DNA of 8,733 nucleotides, from contig JAEZGB010000120.1 in assembly GCA_023437485.1 (NCBI GenBank), positions 1 through 8,733 of the forward strand, written 5' to 3'. The notes under the pieces are model-generated. The model ran no database searches, was not told where the DNA came from, and was given only the letters and a program-made list of their open reading frames with translations. The stretch comes from Bacteroidota bacterium. Its GTDB lineage: Bacteria > Bacteroidota > Bacteroidia > Flavobacteriales > Flavobacteriaceae. Position 1 is the first letter of the stretch; each line of letters starts with the position of its first letter. The position numbers and the translations under genes are program-made. This document shows positions 1 to 7,427 of the stretch, in pieces.

Positions 1-3000
1 GTCTACTTCAGCATTTCGCCGCTTGGTTTTCAGTCAATGACCCTCGCTGCTGACAGGCCTGCGGAATTTATTGAGCCTTACACCACTGACGCATCGGTCT
101 ATGCCGTGTTCCGCAAGCAGGACAAGGCGCCCACCGCGCAAAACTTCCAATGTACCGTAGTGGCCGATGCCCTTGAGGAAGAGTTTGACCTGGCGGCCAG
201 GCCCAACGCCGACGACGCATTTTTGCGCACCTTCAGGCTCGCGATGTCCACGACCGGCGAATACACGGCCTACTTTGGCGGGACCAAAGCCCTGGCATTG
301 GCCGCGATCAACAATACAATGACCCGTGTGAACGGCGTGTTTGAAAAGGACTTTGCCGCGCGCTGCGTCCTGATTGCCAACACTGACCTTGTCATTTACA
401 CCAATTCCTCGACCGATCCATACTCACCGGCTTCGACGGGAACCGGCGGTGCCTGGAACAACGAACTTCAAAACACATTGACTTCGATAATCGGGGAAGC
501 CAATTATGACGTGGGACACCTTTTTGGCGCTACCGGCGGCGGCGGAAACGCAGGTTGCATCGGATGCGTCTGCGTTAATGGCCAAAAAGGCAGGGGATAC
601 ACCTCGCCGGCCGACGGGATCCCGCAGGGCGACAATTTTGACATTGATTACGTCGCGCACGAACTCGGACACCAATTTGGCGCGAACCACACCTTCACGC
701 ACTCAAACGAGGGCACCGGCGTGCAGATGGAACCCGGATCCGGATCGACCATCATGGGTTATGCGGGAATTACAAGCAAGGATGTGCAGCCACATTCCGA
801 CGCCTACTTCCACGCGGTGAGCATCCAGCAGGTGACCAACAATATCAAGGCGAAAACCTGTCCGGTGAAAACCGCAACTGGCAATGCGATACCAACAGCC
901 AATGCGGGCGCCGACTATACGGTTCCCAAGAGTACGCCTTTCATGCTTACGGGCACTTCCACCGATGCCAACGGCGACATTTTGACCTACATCTGGGAGC
1001 AGATGGACAACGGATCATCAACAACCACAACGCCTAATGCGACCAAGACTTCGGGGCCGAACTTCAGGTCCTACATGCCAACAACATCGCCGGTGCGTTA
1101 TTTTCCACGGATACAATCGGTTTTGGCAGGACAAACAACCACAGCCGGGACCGAAGTAACGCATGAAGCGCTGCCTTCGGTGGCACGCTCGATGAATTTC
1201 AGGTTTACTTCGCGTGACAACCGCGCGGGCGGAGCCGGGAACAACAGCGATGACATGGTTGTAACGGTGAATGCAACCGCAGGACCTTTTACAGTGACCG
1301 CGCCCAACACCGCCGTTTCTTACCCCGGCGGATCAACCCAGACCATAACTTGGAATGTTGCGGGAACCACGGCAAATGGCGTGAACACCGCCAATGTGGA
1401 CATCCTGATTTCTACCGATGGTGGAAACTCTTTCAGCATGTTGCTTGCCGCAACGCCAAACGACGGATCGCAGTCGGTAACTATTCCCAATACGCCCGGC
1501 ACTCAAAACCGCATCATGATCAAGGGAACCAACCACATTTTCTTTGATGTGTCCAACGCCAATTTCACGATTACGTCCGGATCGGGCGATACGAGCGCAC
1601 CATCGGCACCCACCAATTTGACGGCTTCGGGAACTACGCAATCGTCCACCAACCTGAGTTGGGCGGCTTCGACTGATAATGTCGGCGTTACCGGTTATGA
1701 TGTTTATCAAAATTCGGTGTATAAAGCTACAACATCATCTACCAATTATGTTGTTACCGGTTTAACGGCATCTACCTCCTACAGTTTTTACGTCATTGCA
1801 AAAGATGCGGCGGGGAACTCATCCGCAGTCAGCAATACCGTTAACGTGACCACACTTGCCGCAACTGCAAGCTACTGCGCCTCACAGGGCAACAGCATCG
1901 CAGACGAGCGCATAGGCCGCGTGCAGTTCAATAGCATCGACAATGTTTCGACCACAACTTCGGGTTACACTGATTTCACGTCAATTTCCACGACGGTGAA
2001 CAAAGGTTCGGCCTATACGATTACCGTGACACCGCAATGGACCGGATCAACTTATTCGGAAGGTTACGCGGTTTGGATCGATTACAACAACGACAAGGAC
2101 TTTGCCGACGCTGGCGAACTGGTTTGGAGCCGGGCAGCTTCAACGGCAACGCCTGTGAGCGGGACCTTTACGATTCCATCGACTGCAGCAACGGGTGCCA
2201 CGCGCATGAGGGTTTCAATGAAGTACAACGGCATTCCTTCATCGTGTGAAACTTTTTCTTATGGCGAAGTCGAAGATTATACCGTAAATATCCAAAATGC
2301 GGCTTCTGACACGACACCTCCCTCGGCACCGACAAATCTTTCAGCTTCGGGAACTACGGCGACTTCCACCAATTTGAGCTGGAGCGCTTCTACCGATAAT
2401 GTTGGCGTAACGGGTTATGACGTTTACCAAAATTCGGTGTACAAAACTACAACATCGTCAACCAATTATGCCGTAACCGGACTTTCGGCATCGACCACCT
2501 ACAGCTTTTACGTGATTGCGAAAGACGCCGCGGGCAATGCATCATCGGCAAGCAACACAGTCAATGTGACCACCCTGGCCAACACCGTGACGTACTGCGC
2601 CTCTCAGGGCAACAGTGTTGCCGACGAGAAAATCCAGCGCGTACAATTCAATACAATCAACAATTCCTCGACCGGCGGAACAGGCTATACGAATTTTACG
2701 GCCATTTCAACAAATGTGACCCGCGGTTCGTCGTATACCATTTCGATCACGCCGCAATGGACCAGCACCAAGTACAATGAAGGTTACGCGGTATTCATCG
2801 ATTATAACGGTGACGGCGACTTCAGTGATTCGGGCGAGACGGCCTTTACCCGATCGGCAACAAAAACAACACCGGTAACGGGTACGATCACAATTCCCAC
2901 AACGGCCAAGCTTGGCGCGACCCGCATGCGCGTGTCGATGAAGTACAACGGCATCCCGACCGCCTGCGAGACTTTTCCTTATGGCCAGGTTGAGGACTAT

Positions 3001-3258
3001 ACGGTGAACATCGGTTCGGGTGCACGTGAAAGTGATGCGACCGAGCTTGAATTCTCGATTTACCCCAATCCCGTCAGCGGCCAACTCTATGTAAACATCC
3101 CCGGAAACTACCGAATCCTGAGCACGCTGGGCCAGGAAATCTCAAGGGGACAGGTTGGTGAAAATGGCATCCCCGTGGGCAACCTGGCATCGGGTGTTTA
3201 CCTGATCGAGGTGCAGAATGGCAATGATAAGGGAGTCAAGCGCTTTATCAAAAACTAA
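1..3258 (+). CDS. Secreted reprolysin-like zinc metallopeptidase with Fn3-GEVED repeats and T9SS sorting domain (5' partial)
   Basis: The reading frame is open from base 1, so the gene starts upstream; the ATG at 37 is internal, and the signal peptide and most of the pro-region are missing. The visible 1085 residues (codon 1 = base 1) begin with the end of a pro-region. A catalytic domain follows at about residues 75-290. It carries the zinc motif HELGHQFGANH at bases 658-690 (HExxHxxGxxH; H220, H224 and H230 bind zinc, E221 is the general base) and a downstream Met-turn (TIMGY, Met252). This is the metzincin/M12B reprolysin pattern. Next come a PKD-like segment (about 294-337), a beta-sandwich segment (about 430-524), Fn3 (533-618), GEVED (625-764), Fn3 (773-858) and GEVED (865-1004). 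The last 70 residues, with the YPNP start and a lysine-rich end, match a T9SS type A sorting domain. The protein is therefore inferred to cross the outer membrane and be released or surface-attached. Its substrate is unknown; the Fn3 and GEVED modules probably bind polymers or surfaces. Confidence 0.93.
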   Translation, partial: VYFSISPLGFQSMTLAADRPAEFIEPYTTDASVYAVFRKQDKAPTAQNFQCTVVADALEEEFDLAARPNADDAFLRTFRLAMSTTGEYTAYFGGTKALALAAINNTMTRVNGVFEKDFAARCVLIANTDLVIYTNSSTDPYSPASTGTGGAWNNELQNTLTSIIGEANYDVGHLFGATGGGGNAGCIGCVCVNGQKGRGYTSPADGIPQGDNFDIDYVAHELGHQFGANHTFTHSNEGTGVQMEPGSGSTIMGYAGITSKDVQPHSDAYFHAVSIQQVTNNIKAKTCPVKTATGNAIPTANAGADYTVPKSTPFMLTGTSTDANGDILTYIWEQMDNGSSTTTTPNATKTSGPNFRSYMPTTSPVRYFPRIQSVLAGQTTTAGTEVTHEALPSVARSMNFRFTSRDNRAGGAGNNSDDMVVTVNATAGPFTVTAPNTAVSYPGGSTQTITWNVAGTTANGVNTANVDILISTDGGNSFSMLLAATPNDGSQSVTIPNTPGTQNRIMIKGTNHIFFDVSNANFTITSGSGDTSAPSAPTNLTASGTTQSSTNLSWAASTDNVGVTGYDVYQNSVYKATTSSTNYVVTGLTASTSYSFYVIAKDAAGNSSAVSNTVNVTTLAATASYCASQGNSIADERIGRVQFNSIDNVSTTTSGYTDFTSISTTVNKGSAYTITVTPQWTGSTYSEGYAVWIDYNNDKDFADAGELVWSRAASTATPVSGTFTIPSTAATGATRMRVSMKYNGIPSSCETFSYGEVEDYTVNIQNAASDTTPPSAPTNLSASGTTATSTNLSWSASTDNVGVTGYDVYQNSVYKTTTSSTNYAVTGLSASTTYSFYVIAKDAAGNASSASNTVNVTTLANTVTYCASQGNSVADEKIQRVQFNTINNSSTGGTGYTNFTAISTNVTRGSSYTISITPQWTSTKYNEGYAVFIDYNGDGDFSDSGETAFTRSATKTTPVTGTITIPTTAKLGATRMRVSMKYNGIPTACETFPYGQVEDYTVNIGSGARESDATELEFSIYPNPVSGQLYVNIPGNYRILSTLGQEISRGQVGENGIPVGNLASGVYLIEVQNGNDKGVKRFIKN
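1588..3012 (+). repeat. In-frame tandem duplication, two Fn3-GEVED units with a 720-base period
   Basis: Unit 1 spans 1588-2307 and unit 2 spans 2308-3012. Landmarks sit exactly 720 bases (240 codons) apart: the Asp starting each Fn3 linker (1588 and 2308), the Tyr-Cys opening each GEVED domain (1873 and 2593), and the conserved MKYNGIP stretch near each GEVED end. I saw no insertion or deletion between copies. Aligning 1681-1740 with 2401-2460 gives 51 of 60 identical bases. By hand count the Fn3 parts share about 76 of 89 residues and the GEVED parts about 97 of 140. The repeat encodes protein modules and is not a mobile element. Confidence 0.93.
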
Positions 3259-3273
3259 GATTTCAAAATTTGG

Positions 3274-3305
3274 AAAGCCATCCTTCGGGGTGGCTTTTTT
3301 GTTTT
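3274..3305 (+). terminator. Intrinsic terminator with UUCG tetraloop
   Basis: Arms 3274-3283 (aaagccatcc) and 3288-3297 (gggtggcttt) form a 10-bp stem with one U-G wobble. It closes a ttcg loop at 3284-3287 in the extra-stable C(UUCG)G context. A T-run at 3295-3300 and further Ts at 3302-3305 follow. It starts 16 bases after the metallopeptidase stop codon and separates that gene from the S9 peptidase downstream. Confidence 0.88.
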
Positions 3306-3339
3306 ATAATGGTTATTTTTAGCCGATAAAATTTTTGAA

Positions 3340-5247
3340 ATGAAGAAATCGGCAATTCTAATCCTCGCAATCATGGGCATCTCATCGGCAGGCGCACAAA
3401 ACGTTCTTACTCCTGAAACTCTTTGGAAACTGGGGCGCGTCTCGGCCGTTGGGCTTTCAAAAGACAAGAAAACCGTTGTGTACAAGGTCTCGACTCCCTC
3501 GATAGAGGACAACAAGTCAGAAAACAGGTATTACAGCGTGCCGGTCACTGGCGGAGGTGCGACCGAAGTAAAGGAAGATGCAGGAATTGTTACCGATAAA
3601 AATGTATCGCCCGACGGCAAGTACATTGTGTACCACGAAAGCGTCATGGTTGAAAAGATTTTGGCCAAGGATATTTATCCCGAACTCAAAAAGGCTGATG
3701 TCCAAATCTACAACGGGCTGGATTACCGTCATTGGGATACCTGGAACGAAGGAAGCTACAACCATGTTTTCTTCCGTGAAAACCGTGATAAGAGCAAGGG
3801 TACTGATATCATGAAAGGCGAGGCGCACAATTCGCCACAAGCGCCTTTTGGAGGCGACGAGGATTATATTTGGTCTCCTGACAGCAAAAAAATCCTGTAT
3901 GTTACCAAGAAGAAATCAGGGACTGATTATGCGGTGAGCACCAACACTGATATTTACGAGTACGACATCGCGACCGGGCAAACCGTAAACCGAACCGCCG
4001 ATAATCCCGGTTATGATACGCATCCCGCGTTTTCGCCCGCCGGCCACCTGACCTGGCTGCAGATGAAGCGCGACGGTTATGAAGCCGACAAGAACGATAT
4101 TATCGTGGATATGGGCGGTGGCGTTAAGCAAAACCTAACGGCGAACTGGGACGGAACGGTAGATTCATTTGAGTGGGCCCCAGACGGGAAGAGCGTGTAT
4201 TTTACCGCACCGGTGATGGGAACCAAACAGCTGTTTGAAGTGAATTTTCCGGGGAAGACCCGGATCGCGCCGGTGGTCAGGCAGGTGACGGACGGCCCGT
4301 TTGATGTTAATGGTATTGTTGGATTTAGCGGCAATCTGGTGATTGTGCCCCGTACCGACATGAATCACGCAACCGAACTCTACTCCTATGACCTTAAGTC
4401 GAAAAAATGGAACCAGATTACCCGCGTAAACGACCAGATTTACTCGGGGCTCCAGATGAGCAAGATTGAGAAGCGGATGGTCAAAACTACCGACGGCAAG
4501 CAGATGCTGGTTTATGTAATCCTGCCTCCCAATTTTGACCCTAAAAAAAAATATCCGACGCTGCTTTATTGCCAGGGTGGCCCGCAATCAGCGCTGACCC
4601 AATTTTACTCCTTTAGATGGAACTTTGCCCTGATGGCCGCGCAGGGTTATATTGTGGTGGCACCCAACCGCCGCGGTATGCCGGGCCACGGAGTCCAATG
4701 GAACGAACAGATTTCAAAGGATTGGGGCGGACAGGTAATGCAGGATTATCTTTCGGCAATTGACGATGTGGCAAAGGAAGAGTATGTGGACAAGGATCGT
4801 TTAGGGGCCGTGGGCGCGAGTTATGGCGGTTACTCGGTATTTTACCTGGCCGGAATTCACAACAACAGGTTCAAGACTTTCATTTCGCACAACGGTGTTT
4901 TCAATTTGCAGAGCATGTACGGTACTACTGAAGAAGTCTTTTTTACCAACTGGGATTCAGGCGGGCCGTATTGGGAAAAGGACAATGCCATGGCCCAAAA
5001 AACCTATCGGGAATTCAATCCAATCAATATGGTTGACAAGTGGAACACGCCCATCCTGATTGTCCAGGGCGGAAAGGACTACCGCGTACCGATCGGGCAG
5101 GGGCAGGAAGCCTTTCAGGCCGCGCAATTGCGGGGAATAAAGAGCAGGTTTTTGTTTTTTCCCGATGAAAACCACTGGGTATTGAAGCCTCAGAACGCCA
5201 TAGTATGGCAGCGGGAGTTCTTTAAATGGCTGGAGGAAACACTTTAG
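3340..5247 (+). CDS. Exported S9-family serine peptidase (prolyl oligopeptidase / dipeptidyl-peptidase type)
   Basis: This 635-residue protein should cleave short peptides, probably releasing dipeptides from oligopeptides in the periplasm. Residues 1-19 form a signal peptide: Lys2-Lys3, a hydrophobic core, then an Ala-Gly-Ala site before Gln20. There is no lipobox Cys and no T9SS domain, so the periplasm is the expected location. Residues about 25-375 contain beta-propeller-like repeats (SPDGKYIVY, SPDSKKILYV, APDGKSVYF). From about 378 the alpha/beta-hydrolase domain follows, with the nucleophile Ser494 in GASYGG, Asp580 in GGKDYRVP and His612 in DENHW, in the order and spacing typical of S9. 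The length fits the DPP5-like or acylaminoacyl-peptidase-like subgroups, which I cannot separate by eye. The ATG at 3340 is chosen because the signal peptide starts there. It has an A/T-rich leader without a Shine-Dalgarno sequence and an upstream terminator, suggesting its own promoter. A run of nine A lies in the gene at 4543-4551 (Lys-Lys-Lys), but the frame is intact. Confidence 0.94.
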   Translation: MKKSAILILAIMGISSAGAQNVLTPETLWKLGRVSAVGLSKDKKTVVYKVSTPSIEDNKSENRYYSVPVTGGGATEVKEDAGIVTDKNVSPDGKYIVYHESVMVEKILAKDIYPELKKADVQIYNGLDYRHWDTWNEGSYNHVFFRENRDKSKGTDIMKGEAHNSPQAPFGGDEDYIWSPDSKKILYVTKKKSGTDYAVSTNTDIYEYDIATGQTVNRTADNPGYDTHPAFSPAGHLTWLQMKRDGYEADKNDIIVDMGGGVKQNLTANWDGTVDSFEWAPDGKSVYFTAPVMGTKQLFEVNFPGKTRIAPVVRQVTDGPFDVNGIVGFSGNLVIVPRTDMNHATELYSYDLKSKKWNQITRVNDQIYSGLQMSKIEKRMVKTTDGKQMLVYVILPPNFDPKKKYPTLLYCQGGPQSALTQFYSFRWNFALMAAQGYIVVAPNRRGMPGHGVQWNEQISKDWGGQVMQDYLSAIDDVAKEEYVDKDRLGAVGASYGGYSVFYLAGIHNNRFKTFISHNGVFNLQSMYGTTEEVFFTNWDSGGPYWEKDNAMAQKTYREFNPINMVDKWNTPILIVQGGKDYRVPIGQGQEAFQAAQLRGIKSRFLFFPDENHWVLKPQNAIVWQREFFKWLEETL

Positions 5248-5377
5248 GAAAACGTGCGGTTTACCCGTATCGGGATAAGGATGCCTTTTCATTAGGAATA
5301 ACATCACCCCTACCCCCACCGGCAAGTTACCCCCGGACAGCCAATTGCTATTACGTCAAACCCGTAATAAATCTTAA
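5248..5377. other. Intergenic spacer with C-rich tract
   Basis: This 130-base gap lies between the S9 peptidase and the L,D-transpeptidase. I see no convincing intrinsic terminator; the only hairpin near the stop codon is a 4-bp stem (cccg/cggg, about 5267-5277) without a T-run. A C-rich tract at 5307-5334 contains runs of 4, 5 and 5 C. The last 25 bases before the ATG are A/T-rich and could hold the transpeptidase promoter, but no clear match to the Bacteroidota -7 (TAnnTTTG) and -33 (TTG) pair is present. Confidence 0.6.
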
Positions 5378-5887
5378 ATGAAAATCGCCTTGGTGCTTTT
5401 GCTGCTAGTCGCGGCCGCATTGATCTGGAACTACTTTCCGGGAAAATCTTTGCCTGACGGAACCGTGGTTGACCGCCTTATAGTAATGAAATCCGAGCGC
5501 AAAATGATTGCTTTTGCAGGAAATCGAGAGCTCAAGACCTATAAGATTGCATTGGGCGGCGCTCCGCTAGGCCACAAGCAGTTCGAGGGCGACCGCAAAA
5601 CGCCCGAGGGAATTTACACCATCAACGACCGAAACCCAAACAGCGCCTCCCACAAAAACCTGGGCGTTTCCTACCCCAATGCGAACGATTCGGCTATAGC
5701 TGAGGCGCAGGGAAAATCGGCGGGCGGTGACATCAAGGTCCACGGACTGCGCAATGGCTGGGGCTGGATTGGAAAATGCCACCGGTTCAAGGACTGGACA
5801 TTGGGTTGCATTGCCGTGACCGATGCAGAGATTGTCGAGCTTTACCGTGCGGTGAAGCCTGATGCGGTGATTGACATAAGGCCGTAG
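5378..5887 (+). CDS. Membrane-anchored L,D-transpeptidase (YkuD fold)
   Basis: This 169-residue protein belongs to the YkuD family, whose members form L,D cross-links in peptidoglycan, attach proteins to it or trim it, using a cysteine nucleophile. Residues about 3-18 are a hydrophobic helix (an uncleaved anchor or a signal peptide) and the rest should lie in the periplasm. The catalytic region shows KVHG (His122) and, 22 residues later, WTLGC with the predicted nucleophile Cys144. The spacing and the preceding GDRKTPEG motif are typical of the family. The usual Arg after the GC pair is replaced: the motif reads TLGCIAVT, as in the subset with a DWTxGCIAV pattern. A second cysteine, Cys134, lies ten residues before the nucleophile. 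No peptidoglycan-binding domain is present, so this is close to a minimal catalytic unit. The start is the first ATG in frame and places the hydrophobic segment at the very N-terminus. Which peptidoglycan reaction it performs cannot be read from sequence. Confidence 0.9.
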   Translation: MKIALVLLLLVAAALIWNYFPGKSLPDGTVVDRLIVMKSERKMIAFAGNRELKTYKIALGGAPLGHKQFEGDRKTPEGIYTINDRNPNSASHKNLGVSYPNANDSAIAEAQGKSAGGDIKVHGLRNGWGWIGKCHRFKDWTLGCIAVTDAEIVELYRAVKPDAVIDIRP

Positions 5888-6047
5888 CGGGCCAGCGTGA
5901 GGGATGGAAGCGGCAGCCTTTGCCATAAGACCTCAAAGGTTTATAACCCGGGCCGAAGGCGAATGCATGGAGCGGAGCGGAATAATACCTCTGAGGTCTG
6001 GCAAAGCTACAGCGGACAGCCCGACGGCTTGCCGACACGCCCAAATG
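5888..6047. repeat. Structured palindromic intergenic element (probable dispersed repeat)
   Basis: This non-coding stretch begins right after the L,D-transpeptidase stop codon. Its core is a long imperfect inverted repeat: 5918-5940 pairs with 5987-6006 at 19 of 20 positions. There is one A-C mismatch (5936/5991) and a 3-base bulge (5925-5927). The stem may extend inward through ttat (5941-5944) and ataa (5982-5985). The loop is G-rich and purine-rich (gccgaaggcgaa, ggagcggagcgg). Flanks at 5888-5917 and 6007-6047 contain short G/C-rich motifs, including a small imperfect palindrome around 6023-6036. The pattern of fixed-looking flanks around a hairpin resembles intergenic repeats I recall from flavobacterial genomes; that is recollection, not a search. 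Short open frames across it look spurious. It could equally be a structured 3' UTR or a small RNA. Confidence 0.6.
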
Positions 6048-6053
6048 CCTCAT

Positions 6054-6085
6054 AAAAAAGCCCCGCAATTGCAGGGCTTTTTTTT
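6054..6085. terminator. Bidirectional intrinsic terminator between convergent genes
   Basis: Arms 6054-6063 (aaaaaagccc) and 6074-6083 (gggctttttt) are perfectly complementary. The inner part is cgcaattgca, in which gc/gc can also pair around aatt. On the + strand a run of eight T (6078-6085) follows, and on the - strand the six-A run (6054-6059) becomes a T-run. It can therefore end both the L,D-transpeptidase transcript and the fabH-accB-accC transcript. The accC stop codon (6084-6086) abuts the stem and overlaps the T-run. Confidence 0.92.
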
Positions 6086-7427
6086 ATACTTCGTTCATCT
6101 TGAATGTATCCATAAAGGCGGTGGTGTAATTTCCGGCCACATATGCCGGATCATCCATAAGCTGGCGATGGAACGGGATGGTGGTCTTGACACCCTCAAT
6201 GTAGAACTCGTCAAGCGCACGCTTCATTTTTGAAATGGCCTCCTCGCGGGTTTGTGCCGTAGTGATGAGCTTGGCAATCATCGAATCATAATTGGGCGGA
6301 ATGGTATAACCTGCATAAACATGCGTGTCAAGCCTAACCCCATGGCCGCCCGGAGCGTGCAATACGGTGATCTTGCCCGGTGAGGGTCGGAAGTCGTTAT
6401 AAGGATCCTCGGCATTGATGCGGCACTCGATGGAATGCAGCTGCGGAAGGTAATTCTTTCCGGAAATTGGCACGCCCGCCGCAACCATGATTTGCTCGCG
6501 GATCAAATCGTAATCAATAACCTGCTCGGTGATCGGATGCTCAACCTGGATTCGGGTATTCATCTCCATGAAGTAGAAATTGCGGTGCTTGTCCACGAGG
6601 AATTCGACGGTTCCGGCACCTTCATACTGGATGTATTCGGCGGCGCGAACCGCAGCTGCTCCCATGGCCTCCCGAAGTTCGTCGGTCATGAATGGCGACG
6701 GCGTCTCCTCGGTAAGTTTTTGGTGGCGGCGCTGAACAGAGCAATCGCGCTCAGAGAGGTGGCAGGCTTTTCCATAAGCGTCGCCCACAATCTGAATTTC
6801 AATGTGGCGCGGTTCCTCAATAAGTTTTTCCATGTACATGCCGTCGTTTCCAAAGGCAGCTCCGGCTTCCATTCGGGCGCTTTCCCAGGCTTTTTCCAGG
6901 TCAGCTTCCTTCCAGACCGCTCGCATTCCCTTGCCCCCACCTCCGGCAGTTGCTTTTAGCATGACCGGATACCCGATCTCATGTGCGATCTTCTTTGCCT
7001 GATCAAATGATTCCAGGATACCGTCGGAACCGGGAACGCAGGGAACGCCCGCTTCTTTCATGGTAGCCTTGGCAGTGGCCTTGTCGCCCATTTTATCAAT
7101 CATTTCAGGCGAGGCACCAATAAACTTGATCTTGTGCTCCTGGCAAATTTTGGAAAATTTGGCATTCTCTGAAAGGAATCCGTATCCGGGATGGATCGCA
7201 TCGGCGTTGGTAATCTCGGCCGCGGCGATGATGTTTGACATTTTTAGGTATGACAGGTTGCTTGGCGGGGGACCGATGCACACGGCCTCGTCGGCAAACC
7301 TTACGTGAAGGCTTTCAGCATCGGCGGTAGAATAAACCGCAACGGTCTTGATGCCCATTTCTCGGCAGGTCCTGATAACCCGCAAGGCGATTTCGCCCCT
7401 GTTGGCAATGAGTATTTTTTTGAACAT
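6084..7427 (-). CDS. accC: Acetyl-CoA carboxylase, biotin carboxylase subunit
   Basis: AccC uses ATP and bicarbonate to carboxylate the biotin on AccB, the first half-reaction of malonyl-CoA synthesis in the cytoplasm. The protein has 447 residues, against 449 in E. coli. It opens with the typical KILIANRGEIALR segment of the N-terminal biotin-carboxylase domain, followed by HPGYGFLSEN. The ATP-grasp domain carries Lys116, Lys158 and the glycine-rich loop GGGGKGM (162-168). It also has His208/Glu210 in RHIEIQ, Lys237, Glu275, Glu288 and Arg292 in EMNTRIQVEHP, which match the known metal, ATP and bicarbonate positions. The C-terminal domain contains ECRINAEDP with Arg336. All key residues are present and the enzyme should be active. 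It is the last gene of the operon visible here, 115 bases after accB. The carboxyltransferase subunits (accA, accD) are not in the window. Confidence 0.98.
   Translation of the reverse strand: MFKKILIANRGEIALRVIRTCREMGIKTVAVYSTADAESLHVRFADEAVCIGPPPSNLSYLKMSNIIAAAEITNADAIHPGYGFLSENAKFSKICQEHKIKFIGASPEMIDKMGDKATAKATMKEAGVPCVPGSDGILESFDQAKKIAHEIGYPVMLKATAGGGGKGMRAVWKEADLEKAWESARMEAGAAFGNDGMYMEKLIEEPRHIEIQIVGDAYGKACHLSERDCSVQRRHQKLTEETPSPFMTDELREAMGAAAVRAAEYIQYEGAGTVEFLVDKHRNFYFMEMNTRIQVEHPITEQVIDYDLIREQIMVAAGVPISGKNYLPQLHSIECRINAEDPYNDFRPSPGKITVLHAPGGHGVRLDTHVYAGYTIPPNYDSMIAKLITTAQTREEAISKMKRALDEFYIEGVKTTIPFHRQLMDDPAYVAGNYTTAFMDTFKMNEV

Noticed and set aside
37..39. ATG at 37 as the true start of the metallopeptidase
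   Set aside because: The frame is open upstream to base 1, no signal peptide follows the ATG, and the sequence reads as the interior of a pro-region.
1588..3012. CRISPR or mobile-element repeat
   Set aside because: The repeat unit is 720 bases, in frame, and encodes folded protein domains, so it is a domain duplication.
3298..3339. Promoter for the S9 peptidase: TATAAT at 3305-3310, or TATTTTTA at 3314-3321
   Set aside because: TATAAT is not the Bacteroidota housekeeping -10. The TAnnTTT-like match lacks a TTG element at the expected spacing upstream (the TTTG at 3298-3301 is only 12 bases away). A promoter is likely here but cannot be placed.
4165..4587. A 140-codon antisense open frame within the S9 peptidase gene
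   Set aside because: The + strand frame encodes an intact recognisable enzyme. The antisense frame has no recognisable motif and is explained by codon composition.
5918..6006. Integron attC site or retron-type structured RNA
   Set aside because: The bulged hairpin recalls attC, but the flanking core motifs (RYYYAAC and GTTRRRY) are not found in the right places. No integrase, cassette or reverse transcriptase gene is present.
5904..6233. A 109-codon + strand open frame and an opposing 93-codon - strand frame (5787-6068) over the intergenic element
   Set aside because: They run through the palindrome and the terminator, and one enters accC antisense. The composition is unlike the neighbours (rich in Arg, His and Cys) and no domain is recognisable; they look like by-products of a G/C-rich repeat.
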